Assembly: GCA_049513815.1 (NCBI GenBank)
Contig: JBEKVR010000004.1
Span: 17,263-81,262 of the forward strand
Length of the DNA: 64,000 bases
Reading direction: 5' to 3'
Source: Roseiarcus sp049513815
GTDB lineage: Bacteria > Pseudomonadota > Alphaproteobacteria > Rhizobiales > Beijerinckiaceae
Part shown: in pieces, positions 29,818 through 38,382 of the stretch
Position numbering within the stretch: position 1 is the stretch's first letter
How the letters are laid out: each line of letters begins with the position of its first letter
Notes under the pieces: generated by a model
Told to the model about the DNA's origin: nothing
Databases searched by the model: none
The model's input: only the letters and a program-made list of their open reading frames with translations
Translations under genes and position numbers: made by a program

Positions 29818-30639
29818 CTATGGAATGAGGCCAAGGTGTTTTAGCACCACGCGTTCGGCAATCGTCACGAGGCGATCGCAGTCTTCCCTGATCCTAAAGA
29901 CGGCGATTTCGACGCAAGGGCTGTGTCGCGCTGAGGCGCCCATGGGATAGGGCGTCCCGCGCATGGCGACGGCCGGATTGACGCCGAGAGCTTGGCAATG
30001 CGCAATCCCCTCCGGTGTCGCCACAAATCGATCGACGGCGGCTTTTCGAATTTCGTGGTCAAAGGCGGCGTCAAACATCGCGTCGGTCATGCCAACAGGC
30101 AGATGGACCGTCAGCGCGCGGGGATGGATTTCGACCGGGCTGTTCGGGGCGGCGCGACGATTCACGTAGAAATGCGACGCGAACCAATCGTCGTAACCGG
30201 CGGGGTCGAGGACATAGCCGGCGTCGTCGTGGTGCTCGGCCCCGTACCGATCGGCTCGTAGCTCGTAGATCCGCTCATTGAGCCGACCAGGCGATACGGT
30301 CGATATCTTGTAAAGGGGTAGCCTAAGAAGCGCGGCCAACCCGGCCAACCCGGTGCTCGCTCCGAGGTATATCTCCCGCGCGCAGAGCGGTCTGAACGCC
30401 TTGCGGAACGCGCGGGTGGCGAGGATGTCGGCGGTCGACGGCAGTTCCTCTTTTCCGCCGATGCGGGGCCAATCCGCCTGAGGGCATAGCCGCCCTGTTT
30501 TGGCCGACAGCGCCGTCAGATCGACGGATGGAGTCGAATGTGCCGGGAGCTCCTCGCACAACATCTCAAACGTGTTCGCCATGGTGCGCATCGCTTGGGC
30601 CAACGTCTGGACGCGCTCGCGGAGTTGGTCAGGATTCAT
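29818..30639 (-). CDS. Hypothetical mobile-element protein
   Basis: This 273-aa protein starts at an ATG preceded by a GGAAGAGAG-type ribosome binding site. The first 40 residues look like an amphipathic helix (LRERVQTLAQAMRTMANTFE). The middle holds YLGASTGLAGLAALLRLPLY. The last third has conserved-looking segments (DDWFASHFYVNR, HCQALGVNPAVAMRG). No family recognised. It precedes the AAA+ gene on the same strand and has GC content and codon use like its neighbours. Confidence 0.6.
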   Translation of the reverse strand: MNPDQLRERVQTLAQAMRTMANTFEMLCEELPAHSTPSVDLTALSAKTGRLCPQADWPRIGGKEELPSTADILATRAFRKAFRPLCAREIYLGASTGLAGLAALLRLPLYKISTVSPGRLNERIYELRADRYGAEHHDDAGYVLDPAGYDDWFASHFYVNRRAAPNSPVEIHPRALTVHLPVGMTDAMFDAAFDHEIRKAAVDRFVATPEGIAHCQALGVNPAVAMRGTPYPMGASARHSPCVEIAVFRIREDCDRLVTIAERVVLKHLGLIP

Positions 30640-30933
30640 CGTCTATCTCTCTTCCCTTAGGTTCTGGGCGCTTTCGGGGTTGCTGTCCGAAAAGCTCAAA
30701 GAGAGTTCTTTCAAAATTTGCAGTGTTCGTGCGCCGACGGCGCCGACCTCGCTGAAGCGCGCGCCGTAAGAACCAGCGAAGCGAGATAAGATCGATGTCG
30801 ATCTATGAAGTACGCCTGATGGTCATTGTCGTGCGCCCTGGCGCTGACGGAAGGCAGGCGCTCGACCGAGAATGTCAATCGGAACTGGCGGACGACCTAT
30901 TCGGCGCCGTCGGGGCGAGTCAACAAGGTTCGG

Positions 30934-33900
30934 CTACCGCTCCCAACCGCGAGGCCTCCTTTGAAGGAGCCGGGAATTCGGACGGCGGTCGCCTATATCA
31001 ACGATCGGACCTTCTATTGTCGGCGGGGCGGCCTTTTCGCTGTCGGGTTTGGCGGAGGGGCGCGGTTCTGCACTTGCTGAGACTTGCGGCGCGGGGAGCG
31101 TGACCGCTTCGGCGTGATGGGGTTCAAACTCGGCGGGAATGTTCTCCCCCTCCTCCGCGCCGGTTGGCTCGACGCTTGTCAATTGACTGCGATCGGCGGC
31201 GGCCCCTGACGAAGCACTGTCGAAGTGAGCCCCAGGTCGTGAGATAGCATCGGAAGCTGCGGACTTGGGGTCGGCTTCGATCTGGCGAGACGGCGGCGAC
31301 GCGCCTCCGGCGCGGATTATCTCTACCTCACGGACTATTCGTTCGGCCTCGTCAACTCCGGCATAGAGTGACGCGATGCGCGCCAATTGTTTGGCGTTGA
31401 GAATGTTGGACGAAGCGCCGCCTGCGTGAACTTCGGTTCGTGACATAGGCTTGGAAGCGGCGTGCTCGGAGCTCGCCGCGACCGGACGTGACGCGCCAGG
31501 TTCGGGTCTGGCGGCGGCCAGCGCAATCGATCTGACTGGTGCAGAGGCTCGAAGCCGGTCGCGCTGTTGTTGCTGCCGCAACCGATACTCCGCCATCAGT
31601 TTATCACGGGTGGCGCCGGGCCGATCGACGCCTCCGATAGATTGGTCGGCGCGTCCGGCATTTGCAGGAAGAGATTGCACGTCGTTACGACGAGCGCCGG
31701 CTGGAACCTGAGGTCCGCCCGACACGCCAGCGTCAGCCGGCTGGTCGTCGGTCTGTCGGTCGGACGAGGCGCCAGTTCCCCATACGCCGCCGCCAGATGG
31801 CGACACAGAGCGCATTTCCCAATATTCTTCCGTGTCGCTTCGCCCGGTGCCGGATCGGGATTCGCCAAGATCTCGCGATCGATCTCCGCCAGCAGGACTT
31901 GACGCTGCGCCCAGGTCTCGTCGGGCGGTTGTCGCGCGCTCAGCCTGTTCATAAGCTCCTGGTGATTGTCGACCAGCTCCGTCAAGTCCCTCAGCGAATT
32001 GCGCATCGCCGTGACTTGCACCCGAAAGGGGGCGATCGTTTCGTCTATTCGCCGATCGATCGGATCCCACGTCATGTTCGATGGGTCGTTGCTCATCTGC
32101 CTGCTCCTCTTCAAGTGCTGACGCTGGGTCAGCGGCGTTAGCCGCGTCGGCGGCAAGGTCGGTCGTTTGGTCGAATTGTGCCCGTTCCTCCGCGATGGCT
32201 CGTTCAGCGGCGAACGCGGCGCGGGCGAAGTTCAGGCTGGTTTTGTGAGCGATGATTTCGAACTCCACCAGGCTGGCGGAAGAGCTCAACGCCAATGCAT
32301 GCGCCCTGATGGCAAGGCTCTCATCGCCAGCGGCGTAATCCTGCTCGCGTTGGCGTTCTCGTCGCCGTTGACGACGGCGCCGTTCCTCGTTCTCGTTGGC
32401 GACCATGTGCGGAATCGGCGCAAGCGTCGACGAACTGGGGTCGGTCTGGAGCAGCGCGCCGCCGGCGGCCGTCGCCTCCGCGGCGATGGCGTGTTGTCGG
32501 CGGCTCTGAGACGCGTCGTATACAGCGAGTTCGGCGATGAGCGCTGCGCCGGAGGCGCGCAGCGCCAGAGTGCGGGTGGCGATCGCGAAAAATTCGTCGG
32601 CAGCCGCGATATCTGATTGGCGCTGGATTTCACGATGACGCGGCTCCTGCTGACCCGACGCGATGGGTCGCTCATTGGCGAACGCGACCCGCCGAGCGAG
32701 GTTCAGGCTGGTCTCGTCAGCGGTGATTGCGAACTCCACCAGGCTGGCGGAAGAGCTTAACGCCAGAGTGTGCGCCCTGATGGCGAGGCTCTCATCGCCA
32801 GCGGCTAAATCCAACTCGCGCTGGTGATCTCGGCGCCGTTGACGATGGCGCCGTTCGTCGTTCTCGTCGGCGACCATGGGCGAGATCGGCGCAAGCGTTG
32901 ACGACCTGGGGTCGGTCTGGAGCAGCGCGCCGCCGGCGGCCGTCGCCTCCGCGGCGATGGCGCGTTGTTGACGGTTCTGAGAGGCGTCGTATTCCGCGAG
33001 TTCGGCGGCGAGCGCTGCGCCGGAAGCGCGCAGCGCAAGCGCGCGGGCGGCGATCTCGAAAAATTCGTCGACAGCGGCGATATCTGATTGGCGCTGGATC
33101 TCACGATGACGAGATTCATCCTGAGCGGACGTATCGGCGCGCCCAGACGTGGCGATGGCGCCGCCAGCATGCGGCCGCTCGGCTGCGTCGACGCCGACGT
33201 GTGTGGGTTCGACCGGCAGCAGTTCCGGTTCGACGACGGCCTCCTGCCGTTGTCCGGCTAGGGTGGCGGCCGCCAACCCGACTTCGCTGTTGGTCGCGGC
33301 GCTTGCGGACGACGCTGGAGCGCGCGTGGCCTGCGCGATGCTCATGTCGCCGGATGTCACAGCTGCCTGAATTGGGCGTTGGTTGAGTTGTCGGTGGTGA
33401 GCAGCGTCTCGAGTCGACCTGGACTGGGGGGGCGTTCCCGCCACGGGGAGTGGCACGCCAGGGTCCGCGAGTCCCAGATCAACGAATTGGGATAGCGAGG
33501 CCAACGTCTGCGCGGCGCGGCGTTGGTCGGCTGCGATCGTGTCGTTGAGATTGGCGCACGCCAGGGCGCTCGAACTGGCGAGCGCCAATGTGCGCGCCCT
33601 TAAGGCGGCGCATTGATCGTGGAGCGTCCAGAGCTCATCGTCGGCAATGCTGTGGTCGGACGAGCGGCGCATAGCACTATCAACAAGGCCATTGATGGTA
33701 ATTGCAGGCGCGCTAACCGTTTGCGGCGACTGACCCTCAGTCCCATCGCCCAGACGAACCTGCTCGCCGCCGACGCCGAGTTCCCTCTCGAATTTGGCCA
33801 GCGTCTCGAGCGCGCGCGCTTCCGACGCCGCCGCGGCGGCGGCCTGTTGGCGAATCTCGGCGAGGAGTTCGGCCTCGATCGTCGCGAGCTGGGCGAGGTC

Positions 33901-35490
33901 AGCGTCCCTGCTGCGCCCGTCCCCGGTTTCGATCGGCGGGGCAAAGCGGGAACGAATCTTCGCCATGTTGAATCGCAGCGCCGCAGCGTCCGCTTCCGTC
34001 GCGTTTTGCCGCATGACCGCCGATCGCCATTGCTCGCCGGCGGTCAGCGCCTCGAGGCGCAGCGTTGTGGCGATCCGATCGGACACACGTCGGAAAGCGG
34101 CGCCGAAGCGGGCCGCGATCCGGGCGTCGGGCTGGAAGTCGTCATATTGTTGAGACAGGCGCTGTCTTGCTCGCTGCCATTGAGCCTCGATTGCGGGCCT
34201 GGCCGCCGCCGTCTCGACGCCGCGCTTTTCCAGCGAGTACGCCCACCCTGGCGCGCGCGGCTCCGGCTCGCGATCTATGCCCATCTCCGAATAGCTGCGC
34301 GGATCGACGCGGCGCTCGACACGCGCTTCGGCGAGCGCGTCGTTGACCAACTCGGCGACACGCTCCCGCGTCTGTTTGATCCAATTTCTTGCCGAGAACG
34401 TCCGATCGCGGAGTTGGCGGTAGGGCCGATGCCATCGTTTGTTTCGATTCTCTTTGTCCTCACGCAGCTCGAGGATAGTGAAATCCCAAACGCGTTGACC
34501 TGATTTGTCTCTGACTTTGTGCGCCGGTCGATCCGAGAACACCAAATGGAGGTGAAAATTGCGCGCGTCGTTATGTGCATTCGGTGCGTGGATCGCGGCC
34601 CAATAGCGGATTTGCCCGTCGCCAAAGAGTTCTTGGCACATTCGCTTCGCCAGCTTTAGGCGCTGCGCCGCCGTCAGTTCGTGCGGCAACTCCAAGATGA
34701 TTCTTGTCTGGATTCGAGACGCTCGGCCTGGGCTGAGGACGATCGCCCGCTCAGCCTTCGCCTTTGCGCTGGTTTCGCCATGGCTGTCGGCGAACTCGAT
34801 GACCGGCGCGGCTTCGGCCTTGGTCTTGAACGTCAGCTTGTGGGGGCCAGGGCCGTCGAGCGCTTTCAAACACGCCGGCGCGGTCGGATCGTCGGATACG
34901 GCCTTCCAGAACGCCGGCGACCGATTGCGGTGGCACGTGGCGACCGCGTAGGACCGCGCCGGATGCTCGCTTTCCTCGACCGCTGACCAGAAGGCGGCCC
35001 GCTCCTGCGCCGTTCTGCCGAGATTGCCAAACGACGCGATGGTCTCCTCGACGCGCTCGACCGCCGCCGACCTCTCCATATAGGTCTGTTGTCGGCGGGC
35101 CTGTTGTTGCTCTGGTTCGGCGTTTGACTGGACCACCGTCGGCGAGCGCTCCACAGCGACGGAGCGCTCAATGTAGAGCTGATGTAACGAGCCTCGATGC
35201 TGCGACGAGCCCGACCCGTCTGGCTCTCGAGCGGCGCCGGCGTGGCGGACCGAGGTCACCTTCAGATGGGATGTGGTGGCGCCGGCGGCGCTGACCGGCC
35301 GACGGGTGTCGGGCGCGGGGCCGGGAAAATTCATGGCGCGAGCCATGGCTTCGGCTAAGGTCGAGCCGGTCGACGGCGCGACCGAGGGGTCGGCCTTACG
35401 TGGCGGAGGAATGCGGGCCGCTCGGCGCGCAATTTCGTCGCCGACTCGCGCCTCTCGCTCCTCAAATCGCTTGGCGCCGTCGTCAACCAT
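30934..35490 (-). CDS. MobA/MobL-family (MobQ) relaxase, 1518 aa
   Basis: This is the DNA-nicking, strand-transferring protein of a mobilizable element. The histidine motif III IHAPNAHNDARNFHLHLVFS lies near residues 297-318 (the HLH pair ligates metal). It is preceded by ILELPHELTAAQRLKLAKRM, typical of MobA/MobL relaxases. About 260 N-terminal residues come before the relaxase fold. A very long C-terminal region is rich in Ala, Arg, Gln and Glu with coiled-coil character, and two near-identical blocks of about 157 aa are duplicated within it. A copy of the TYCCCAATTAG motif ends 69 bp upstream of the ATG. No coupling protein or type IV secretion gene is in the window, so transfer would need a helper element. 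Confidence 0.9.
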   Translation of the reverse strand: MVDDGAKRFEEREARVGDEIARRAARIPPPRKADPSVAPSTGSTLAEAMARAMNFPGPAPDTRRPVSAAGATTSHLKVTSVRHAGAAREPDGSGSSQHRGSLHQLYIERSVAVERSPTVVQSNAEPEQQQARRQQTYMERSAAVERVEETIASFGNLGRTAQERAAFWSAVEESEHPARSYAVATCHRNRSPAFWKAVSDDPTAPACLKALDGPGPHKLTFKTKAEAAPVIEFADSHGETSAKAKAERAIVLSPGRASRIQTRIILELPHELTAAQRLKLAKRMCQELFGDGQIRYWAAIHAPNAHNDARNFHLHLVFSDRPAHKVRDKSGQRVWDFTILELREDKENRNKRWHRPYRQLRDRTFSARNWIKQTRERVAELVNDALAEARVERRVDPRSYSEMGIDREPEPRAPGWAYSLEKRGVETAAARPAIEAQWQRARQRLSQQYDDFQPDARIAARFGAAFRRVSDRIATTLRLEALTAGEQWRSAVMRQNATEADAAALRFNMAKIRSRFAPPIETGDGRSRDADLAQLATIEAELLAEIRQQAAAAAASEARALETLAKFERELGVGGEQVRLGDGTEGQSPQTVSAPAITINGLVDSAMRRSSDHSIADDELWTLHDQCAALRARTLALASSSALACANLNDTIAADQRRAAQTLASLSQFVDLGLADPGVPLPVAGTPPQSRSTRDAAHHRQLNQRPIQAAVTSGDMSIAQATRAPASSASAATNSEVGLAAATLAGQRQEAVVEPELLPVEPTHVGVDAAERPHAGGAIATSGRADTSAQDESRHREIQRQSDIAAVDEFFEIAARALALRASGAALAAELAEYDASQNRQQRAIAAEATAAGGALLQTDPRSSTLAPISPMVADENDERRHRQRRRDHQRELDLAAGDESLAIRAHTLALSSSASLVEFAITADETSLNLARRVAFANERPIASGQQEPRHREIQRQSDIAAADEFFAIATRTLALRASGAALIAELAVYDASQSRRQHAIAAEATAAGGALLQTDPSSSTLAPIPHMVANENEERRRRQRRRERQREQDYAAGDESLAIRAHALALSSSASLVEFEIIAHKTSLNFARAAFAAERAIAEERAQFDQTTDLAADAANAADPASALEEEQADEQRPIEHDVGSDRSANRRNDRPLSGASHGDAQFAEGLDGAGRQSPGAYEQAERATTARRDLGAASSPAGGDRSRDLGESRSGTGRSDTEEYWEMRSVSPSGGGVWGTGASSDRQTDDQPADAGVSGGPQVPAGARRNDVQSLPANAGRADQSIGGVDRPGATRDKLMAEYRLRQQQQRDRLRASAPVRSIALAAARPEPGASRPVAASSEHAASKPMSRTEVHAGGASSNILNAKQLARIASLYAGVDEAERIVREVEIIRAGGASPPSRQIEADPKSAASDAISRPGAHFDSASSGAAADRSQLTSVEPTGAEEGENIPAEFEPHHAEAVTLPAPQVSASAEPRPSAKPDSEKAAPPTIEGPIVDIGDRRPNSRLLQRRPRGWER
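32195..33125. repeat. Two tandem imperfect 471-bp repeats inside the relaxase gene
   Basis: Sequence from about 32195 to 32660 is repeated with a period of 471 bp (157 codons) at about 32663-33125. For example, gttcaggctggt occurs at 32230 and at 32701. The encoded blocks both contain RHREIQRQSDIAA, ALRASGAAL and DESLAIRAH segments. The period is a whole number of codons, so the reading frame is kept. This looks like a recombination-generated extension of the coiled-coil tail. Confidence 0.85.
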
Positions 35491-35548
35491 CTCGGATCCG
35501 TGTCAACGGTCCGCATGATGGCGGGGGTTAGGCCGGCGAAAAACACGG

Positions 35549-35559
35549 CTAATTGGGGA
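35549..35559 (-). promoter_or_regulatory. TYCCCAATTAG motif, copy 1 (upstream of relaxase)
   Basis: On the minus strand this reads tccccaattag. Its first base is 69 bp before the relaxase ATG. It is one of four copies in the window with a constant distance to a start codon, suggesting a shared promoter or operator element. Confidence 0.6.
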
Positions 35560-35737
35560 CCACCGAGTCAACGTCCGGCGCCTGTTGGCGGACCTCGCGG
35601 ACGACGCGGCGGCGATGAGCAGAGACGAATGTCGGGGGTCTAGATACAGTCGCTTTTGATATCGCCGCCATTACGCTGAATGGCGATCTCTCACGCAACG
35701 GGTCGATGTTGGTTGGCTCAGTGGCCTTCAGCTCAAG

Positions 35738-35767
35738 GCAATCCTGACGCGTGCGCGTCGGGATTGC
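35738..35767. repeat. 13-bp inverted repeat with 4-nt loop, oriT hairpin candidate
   Basis: The arms gcaatcctgacgc (35738-35750) and gcgtcgggattgc (35755-35767) pair over 13 bp with one T-G wobble around the loop gtgc. It sits about 250 bp upstream of the relaxase start. Neither strand has a U-tract after it, which argues against a terminator. Relaxase recognition sites usually include such a hairpin next to nic; here that is inferred from position only. Confidence 0.45.
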
Positions 35768-36183
35768 GGTATTGAGCCTTAGCCTGTCGATGGCCCAGAC
35801 TGAGGGGCTTGCTCAACGTCGCTGACGTGATGATCGGCGCGCTGGTCGTGTCCAGGGCTGGCAGCTGAGCCATGCCTGGGCCGCGCGCAGGCTCCCAAAA
35901 GCGATCAGCGTGGGAGATGATTGAACCCAAATTTGGTTGGCGCCGGACGCGCTCGGGGGCAGCGCCGGTGCGATCGACCTGAGCGTCTTGCGAATGGTCG
36001 GCGCTGGTGAATGGGTTGGTCGGATGAGACCGGAGGACTGGCTCCGTACTCAAACAGTGCAAGGCTCGAGCCTCGCCATCGACCCCAATTCAGGTGGTGA
36101 GGGCGGGCGGCCCGGCGGCAGAATCGTCGTTTGGAAGGGCGGAATTTGTCCGGCGACGCAGAGCGGCGCCGGCGGTCGTTTCG

Positions 36184-36387
36184 CTATAGCGCGATGGTGC
36201 CGACGACCACGATCACGGCGACCAAGACTGCGCTGCTGGCCATCTTGCCGTTGACGACCGGTCGCTCCGCCGCCGTCGGCGGTGTTGAATGTGCGAGGCG
36301 GCCGAGCCGGCGGGACCTTGCATTGTACGTCGGCCAGAGCACCTCGATAGCCTGCGCAAGAGGCGCTCGCCTGGACGACGAGTTCAT
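36184..36387 (-). CDS. Possible small membrane protein
   Basis: A 67-codon frame begins at an ATG with GAGGAAG five bases upstream. It ends in a hydrophobic segment (SSAVLVAVIVVVGTIAL) that would make a C-terminal membrane anchor. A basic linker precedes it (YNARSRRLGRLAH). It has no recognisable family, and it could be a chance frame in the relaxase upstream region. Confidence 0.35.
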   Translation of the reverse strand: MNSSSRRAPLAQAIEVLWPTYNARSRRLGRLAHSTPPTAAERPVVNGKMASSAVLVAVIVVVGTIAL

Positions 36388-36590
36388 GTCTTCCTCGGCC
36401 ATACCGAGCCTTCTGAGGAAGTATGGAAAGCAATCTCTCGGCACCATGGTCGCGGCCGGCGCGCACGCGAACTCACTGTCAGCCGGCAGTTCTGAGAGAC
36501 AGACAATCAGACGATCGCTGTTCCGCGTATGTGCGGCGAGCCGCAGCTGTTGAGGTAGCCGGTTCTCGAGATTGACTTGATCGTCCGCGT

Positions 36591-36670
36591 CAAGTTGCGG
36601 CAAGTCACGGCGGTCTACGGCAGATCACGGCAGTCCACGGCAAGAAGCGGCAATCTCCGGCTCTATCCGG
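36591..36670 (+). repeat. Eight phased 10-bp direct repeats, candidate centromere/operator
   Basis: Eight consecutive 10-base units each end in CGG, and seven of the eight begin with CAA, CAG or CGG: caagttgcgg, caagtcacgg, cggtctacgg, cagatcacgg, cagtccacgg, caagaagcgg, caatctccgg, ctctatccgg. The heptamer acggcar recurs at one-helical-turn spacing. The array lies about 185 bp upstream of an StbA-like/StbB-like operon. In R388-type plasmids StbA binds an array of short direct repeats upstream of its own operon, so a partition or transfer-control site is the leading idea. Confidence 0.6.
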
Positions 36671-36787
36671 CGGATCCCGCGGAACGCGGCGATGTCCGGC
36701 ATCGCGGCGGCTACGAGCCAAACGCGCGAAGGGACGCCGATCGGGCCGTGAGGGGTTCTGTACCCGCGTCGAGCCTGGATCTTGGGC

Positions 36788-36798
36788 TTCCCAATTAG
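36788..36798 (+). promoter_or_regulatory. TYCCCAATTAG motif, copy 2 (upstream of StbA-like gene)
   Basis: The motif ttcccaattag starts 67 bp before the GTG at 36855. It has the same extended left flank (gggct) as copy 4 upstream of the integrase operon. Confidence 0.6.
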
Positions 36799-36824
36799 AC
36801 GGGTCTTTTCGAGGGTCGAACTCC

Positions 36825-36854
36825 GGCAACCTCCTCGTCACGAGGAGCCTTGCC
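36825..36854 (+). promoter_or_regulatory. Hairpin sequestering the ribosome binding site of the StbA-like gene
   Basis: ggcaa (36825-36829) pairs with ttgcc (36850-36854), and ctcctcg (36831-36837) pairs with cgaggag (36841-36847) around the loop tca. That gives 12 paired bases with small bulges. The right arm contains the Shine-Dalgarno gaggag, and the stem ends directly against the GTG start. Translation should be reduced unless the hairpin is opened. Confidence 0.55.
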
Positions 36855-37409
36855 GTGAATTTCGAGCCCATTGCCGGCACCGACTGGGAAGATTTGAAGC
36901 CCGATCTGCGGGACGCGCTGCGCAACATCGCCGTACGTGCGGCGGGGCGGCTCCGCATTTCGTTGCAGCACGCCATCGACGGCCATTTCTCAGCATTCGA
37001 CGCCGCAGCAACTCGCGACCGCGTGAGTCATCAGCTCCTGGCCCGTCTTCTCTTTGAGGCCGGCGTTGTTGCGCGCAATGGCGAGGCTCCCTCGGCGGGC
37101 TCCTTTTCGAGCGCTCTGAGTCGCGCGCGCGCGAATCATAAGGCGAATGCCCGCAGGGCTGTTTTCCAACCAAAGCCGGCGAACACACCCGTCGACGCCA
37201 AGTCGAGCGCGACGGCGGACGGCGGTGGAACTCACTCGCACAAAGCGAAACCGGAAATCTGCTCGCTAATCGAGCCCGCCGCCCCGAGGTCGCTGAGACC
37301 ATCTCCTGTCGATGTTCCGCATGCAGTCTTTGCCGAAACGCCAATGAGCTCAGCGTTGCGGCGAGGTCGTCTCCTTAACGAGCTCAAGTGGAAAAGGACT
37401 CTGTCATGA
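36855..37409 (+). CDS. StbA-like DNA-binding stability protein (putative)
   Basis: This 184-aa protein starts at a GTG with GAGGAG upstream. Residues about 55-95 (HQLLARLLFEAGVVARNG, then SFSSALSRARAN) resemble the compact helix-turn-helix of StbA-type and other small plasmid stability proteins. The C-terminal half is low-complexity and proline-rich. Its TGA overlaps the next ATG by ATGA. Upstream lie the phased repeats at 36591-36670, the expected target class for StbA. The family call is by pattern and context, not by strong similarity. Confidence 0.5.
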   Translation: MNFEPIAGTDWEDLKPDLRDALRNIAVRAAGRLRISLQHAIDGHFSAFDAAATRDRVSHQLLARLLFEAGVVARNGEAPSAGSFSSALSRARANHKANARRAVFQPKPANTPVDAKSSATADGGGTHSHKAKPEICSLIEPAAPRSLRPSPVDVPHAVFAETPMSSALRRGRLLNELKWKRTLS

Positions 37410-38218
37410 ACAGCAACGCATCCAAGAAGGACCATCGGTTCTTCATCGACATCAACGCGCCGGGCACAGCCCGGGGGAAGTCGCTGACCTCACAAGCGAT
37501 CCGGGACCACTTCCGCGCCGACGGAATTGAGCCCATCGTCGTGCGGTTTGAGTCGGCCGCTGCCGCGGGAACACGCCCAAGCGGCGAAGTCTTCATCGCC
37601 AGCGAGAAGCTGCTGGACGCCGAGCCCAATCGAGGCGGCCCGGTCGGTACCCTCAATCCCGTCGAGGAGGCGATCGCGGCCTGCGGTTCGAAAGGAACCC
37701 CAGTCATCCTCGACTGGGCCGGCGGCCAGTCGGCGTTGCGCGCCGATTTCTACGCCGCTTCGGGCTTCGATTCCTTCGTCGCGGAGCAAAGCTTCGTCGG
37801 GTTCAGCTTGGTGGTCACGACGAACCAAGCGGCGTCGATGATCCAGGCGGCGGAGGCGCTCGATCTAACGGCCAAGGTCGCGCCGCTTCTGCGCCGTGTC
37901 CTTGTGTTGAATCGCCGGGACGGCGGTTTCGACGGGTTTCCTCCGGGTGGCGCCGAAGCCAAGGCATACGCAGACGCGCTGATGCCGCAGGCAGCCAAGT
38001 GCGCGGCGCGCCTGACGCTCCCGGTAATCGCACGTTACGGCTGGGAGCCATTCGCGGCAGCGGGGCTCGGGTTCATTGAAGTGCTCAATCGGCCGGTCGG
38101 CGAACTCGCCGATATCACCGGCCTTTCGTACATTGTGGCTGCCGCCTGCCGCCATTCCGTCGCGGCTTGGTGCGCCGAGGTCGAGCCGCAGCTCGAACGC
38201 CTGTTTCCTCTGCAGTGA
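37406..38218 (+). CDS. StbB-like/ParA-superfamily NTPase with degenerate P-loop (putative)
   Basis: The ATG at 37406 overlaps the preceding stop and has AAAGGA eight bases upstream, so I prefer it to the in-frame GTG at 37388. The 270-aa protein begins with a strand and a P-loop-like APGTARGKSLTSQ, in which the GK-S is kept but the leading glycine of Walker A is not. A Walker B-like VILDWAGGQ lies near residue 95. Length and operon position fit StbB-like partners of StbA in mobilizable elements. A terminator follows at 38253. Whether it hydrolyses nucleotide is doubtful. Confidence 0.5.
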   Translation: MNSNASKKDHRFFIDINAPGTARGKSLTSQAIRDHFRADGIEPIVVRFESAAAAGTRPSGEVFIASEKLLDAEPNRGGPVGTLNPVEEAIAACGSKGTPVILDWAGGQSALRADFYAASGFDSFVAEQSFVGFSLVVTTNQAASMIQAAEALDLTAKVAPLLRRVLVLNRRDGGFDGFPPGGAEAKAYADALMPQAAKCAARLTLPVIARYGWEPFAAAGLGFIEVLNRPVGELADITGLSYIVAAACRHSVAAWCAEVEPQLERLFPLQ

Positions 38219-38252
38219 TCACGCAAAGTTAACCAAGCTCGCAGTCTGTCAG

Positions 38253-38286
38253 CGCCCGGCTCCTATTGTGTGCCGGGCGTTTCATT
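38253..38286 (+). terminator. Intrinsic terminator of the StbA-like/StbB-like operon
   Basis: cgcccggc (38253-38260) and gccgggcg (38272-38279) form an 8-bp GC stem with an 11-nt loop, followed by tttcatt. It lies 35 bp after the StbB-like stop. Confidence 0.7.
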
Positions 38287-38382
38287 GTCGTCGACTCTGA
38301 GGGGCGAGTATGTTGAACGGATTGATGCTGGCTTTAGCAACAAGCGTTCGATGCCGAAGCGGCTGAACCTGTTGAGTGTGAG

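Larger units (their letters stand above)
35491..36183. other. Relaxase upstream region, probable oriT region
   Basis: About 690 bp without a supported gene lies upstream of the leftward relaxase gene. It contains one TYCCCAATTAG motif, at 35549-35559, and a 13-bp stem-loop at 35738-35767. In mobilizable elements the transfer origin normally lies beside the relaxase gene, so this is the place to look. No known nic sequence could be assigned. Confidence 0.45.
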
